DNA of 64,000 nt from Natronomonas marina (GTDB taxonomy: Archaea; Halobacteriota; Halobacteria; Halobacteriales; Haloarculaceae). The stretch is from assembly GCF_024298905.1 (NCBI RefSeq), contig NZ_CP101154.1:2294001-2358000 (forward strand), in the 5' to 3' direction. The notes beneath the pieces are model-generated. The model saw only the letters and a list, made by a program, of their open reading frames with translations, had not been told where the DNA came from and made no database searches. This document shows, one piece after another, positions 63,291-64,000 of this stretch (position 1 is its first letter; each line of letters opens with the position of its first letter). The position numbers and the translations under genes are program-made.

Positions 63291-64000
63291 TCAGACGCCG
63301 CGACCCTGGAGCTTCTCCTCTTCGGACATCGTCTCGTTGGCCTGGCCCTTCATGCCGCGGCCGATGCCCTTGGCGATGTCCCGGAGCCGCTCGGGGTCGT
63401 CGTAGTTGTTGACCGCCTCGACGATGGCGGTGCCCATCGCGGTGGGGTCCTCGGCGCCGAAGATGCCGCTGCCCACGAAGATGCCGTCACAGCCCAGCTG
63501 CATCATCAGCGCGGCGTCGGCGGGCGTGGCGATGCCGCCCGCGGCGAAGTTGACGACCGGCAGCCGGCCCATCTCGGCCGTCTCGTGGACGAGTTCGCGC
63601 GGCGCCTCGTTCTCGCGGGCCCACTCGTCGCGCTCCTCGTAGTTCATCCCCGAGAGCTTCCGGATGGACCGCTTGATGGTCCGCTGGTGGGTGACGGCCT
63701 GGTTGACGTCGCCGGTGCCCGCCTCGCCCTTCGTGCGGATCATGGCCGCGCCCTCGTCGATGCGCCGCAGCGCCTCCCCGAGGTTCCGGGCGCCGCAGAC
63801 GAACGGCGCCGTGAACCCGCGTTTGTCGATGTGGTAGCGCTCGTCGGCCGTCGTCAGCACCTCCGACTCGTCGACCATGTCGGCGCCGGTCGCCTCCAGG
63901 ATCTGTGCCTCGGCCGTGTGCCCGATGCGACACTTGCCCATCACGGGGATGGAGACCTCGTCGATGATCTCCTCCAGGGCGGCGGGGTCGGCCATCCGGG
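63291..64000 (-). CDS. pdxS: Pyridoxal 5'-phosphate synthase subunit PdxS (N-terminus cut by window end)
   Basis: The C-terminal 236 residues of the PLP synthase lyase subunit. The window edge cuts the N-terminus, which is on the right since it is a minus-strand gene. Family stretches: [90 protein letters not shown]. It makes vitamin B6 from ribose 5-phosphate, glyceraldehyde 3-phosphate and ammonia with PdxT (not in this window). It ends 16 bp from the response regulator's stop, convergently. Confidence 0.95.
   Translation of the reverse strand, partial: RMADPAALEEIIDEVSIPVMGKCRIGHTAEAQILEATGADMVDESEVLTTADERYHIDKRGFTAPFVCGARNLGEALRRIDEGAAMIRTKGEAGTGDVNQAVTHQRTIKRSIRKLSGMNYEERDEWARENEAPRELVHETAEMGRLPVVNFAAGGIATPADAALMMQLGCDGIFVGSGIFGAEDPTAMGTAIVEAVNNYDDPERLRDIAKGIGRGMKGQANETMSEEEKLQGRGV

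Overview
This window is chromosomal DNA from a halophilic archaeon (class Halobacteria). GC content is high, the proteins are acidic (Asp/Glu rich), most genes lie right behind a TATA box and look leaderless, and the gene families are haloarchaeal: HalX response regulator, HTH-10 regulators, halocyanin, RPA1-RPAP1-Rpe operon, TatA paralogues, TFB, CDC48, and DUF7282, DUF7289 and DUF5785 type proteins. The species cannot be fixed from this sequence alone. Both ends cut genes: a zinc-ribbon protein on the left and pdxS on the right.

Layout. 1-6.7 kb: small membrane proteins, a PAS sensor kinase, and a large secreted protease fused to a CARDB-like domain and a PQQ-type propeller. 6.9-8.7 kb: tRNA-Thr, then a pgk-acetyltransferase operon. 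8.9-14.6 kb: a complete Liv-type ABC importer (two permeases and two ATPases in one overlapping operon, with a convergent Tat lipoprotein binding protein). 14.8-17.9 kb: GTP cyclohydrolase III, an HTH-10 regulator with two candidate operators, and small haloarchaeal proteins. 18.0-30.0 kb: two type IV pilus assembly modules (ATPase plus membrane platform). They are separated by a methyltransferase and a tRNA-Gly carrying unusual flanking repeats. The second module continues into a giant pilin-like protein, a HalX response regulator and a KaiC/RAD55-like protein.

30.0-38.3 kb: HD phosphohydrolase, peroxiredoxin, two TatA genes, tRNA-Arg with repeats derived from its 3' end, a metallo-beta-lactamase protein, a methyltransferase, a VOC protein, a haloalkane-dehalogenase-like hydrolase, uracil-DNA glycosylase and halocyanin. 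38.4-45.8 kb: a Tat-exported LVIVD propeller protein, an iron-sulfur photolyase-related protein, and the rpa1-rpap1-rpe operon. 46-55.8 kb: another HTH-10 regulator, an Lhr-type helicase, a pilin-anchored beta-helix (bactofilin-like) protein, CDC48, two zinc-finger microproteins and TFB. 55.9-64 kb: a surface protein built of six DUF7282 repeats, a winged-helix/membrane protein pair, DUF357, a fourfold-repeat membrane protein, SCP2, MTH865, a REC-HTH regulator and pdxS.

Three themes recur. The first is the cell surface: pili, Tat-exported lipoproteins, a protease, and repeat proteins with pilin-type or CTERM-like anchors. The second is DNA maintenance: RPA, photolyase, UDG and Lhr. The third is unusual non-coding structure: tRNA-end duplications coupled to hairpins at two tRNA loci, and inverted repeats sitting on the TATA boxes of regulator genes. 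No CRISPR array, IS element, integrase or rRNA operon was seen.
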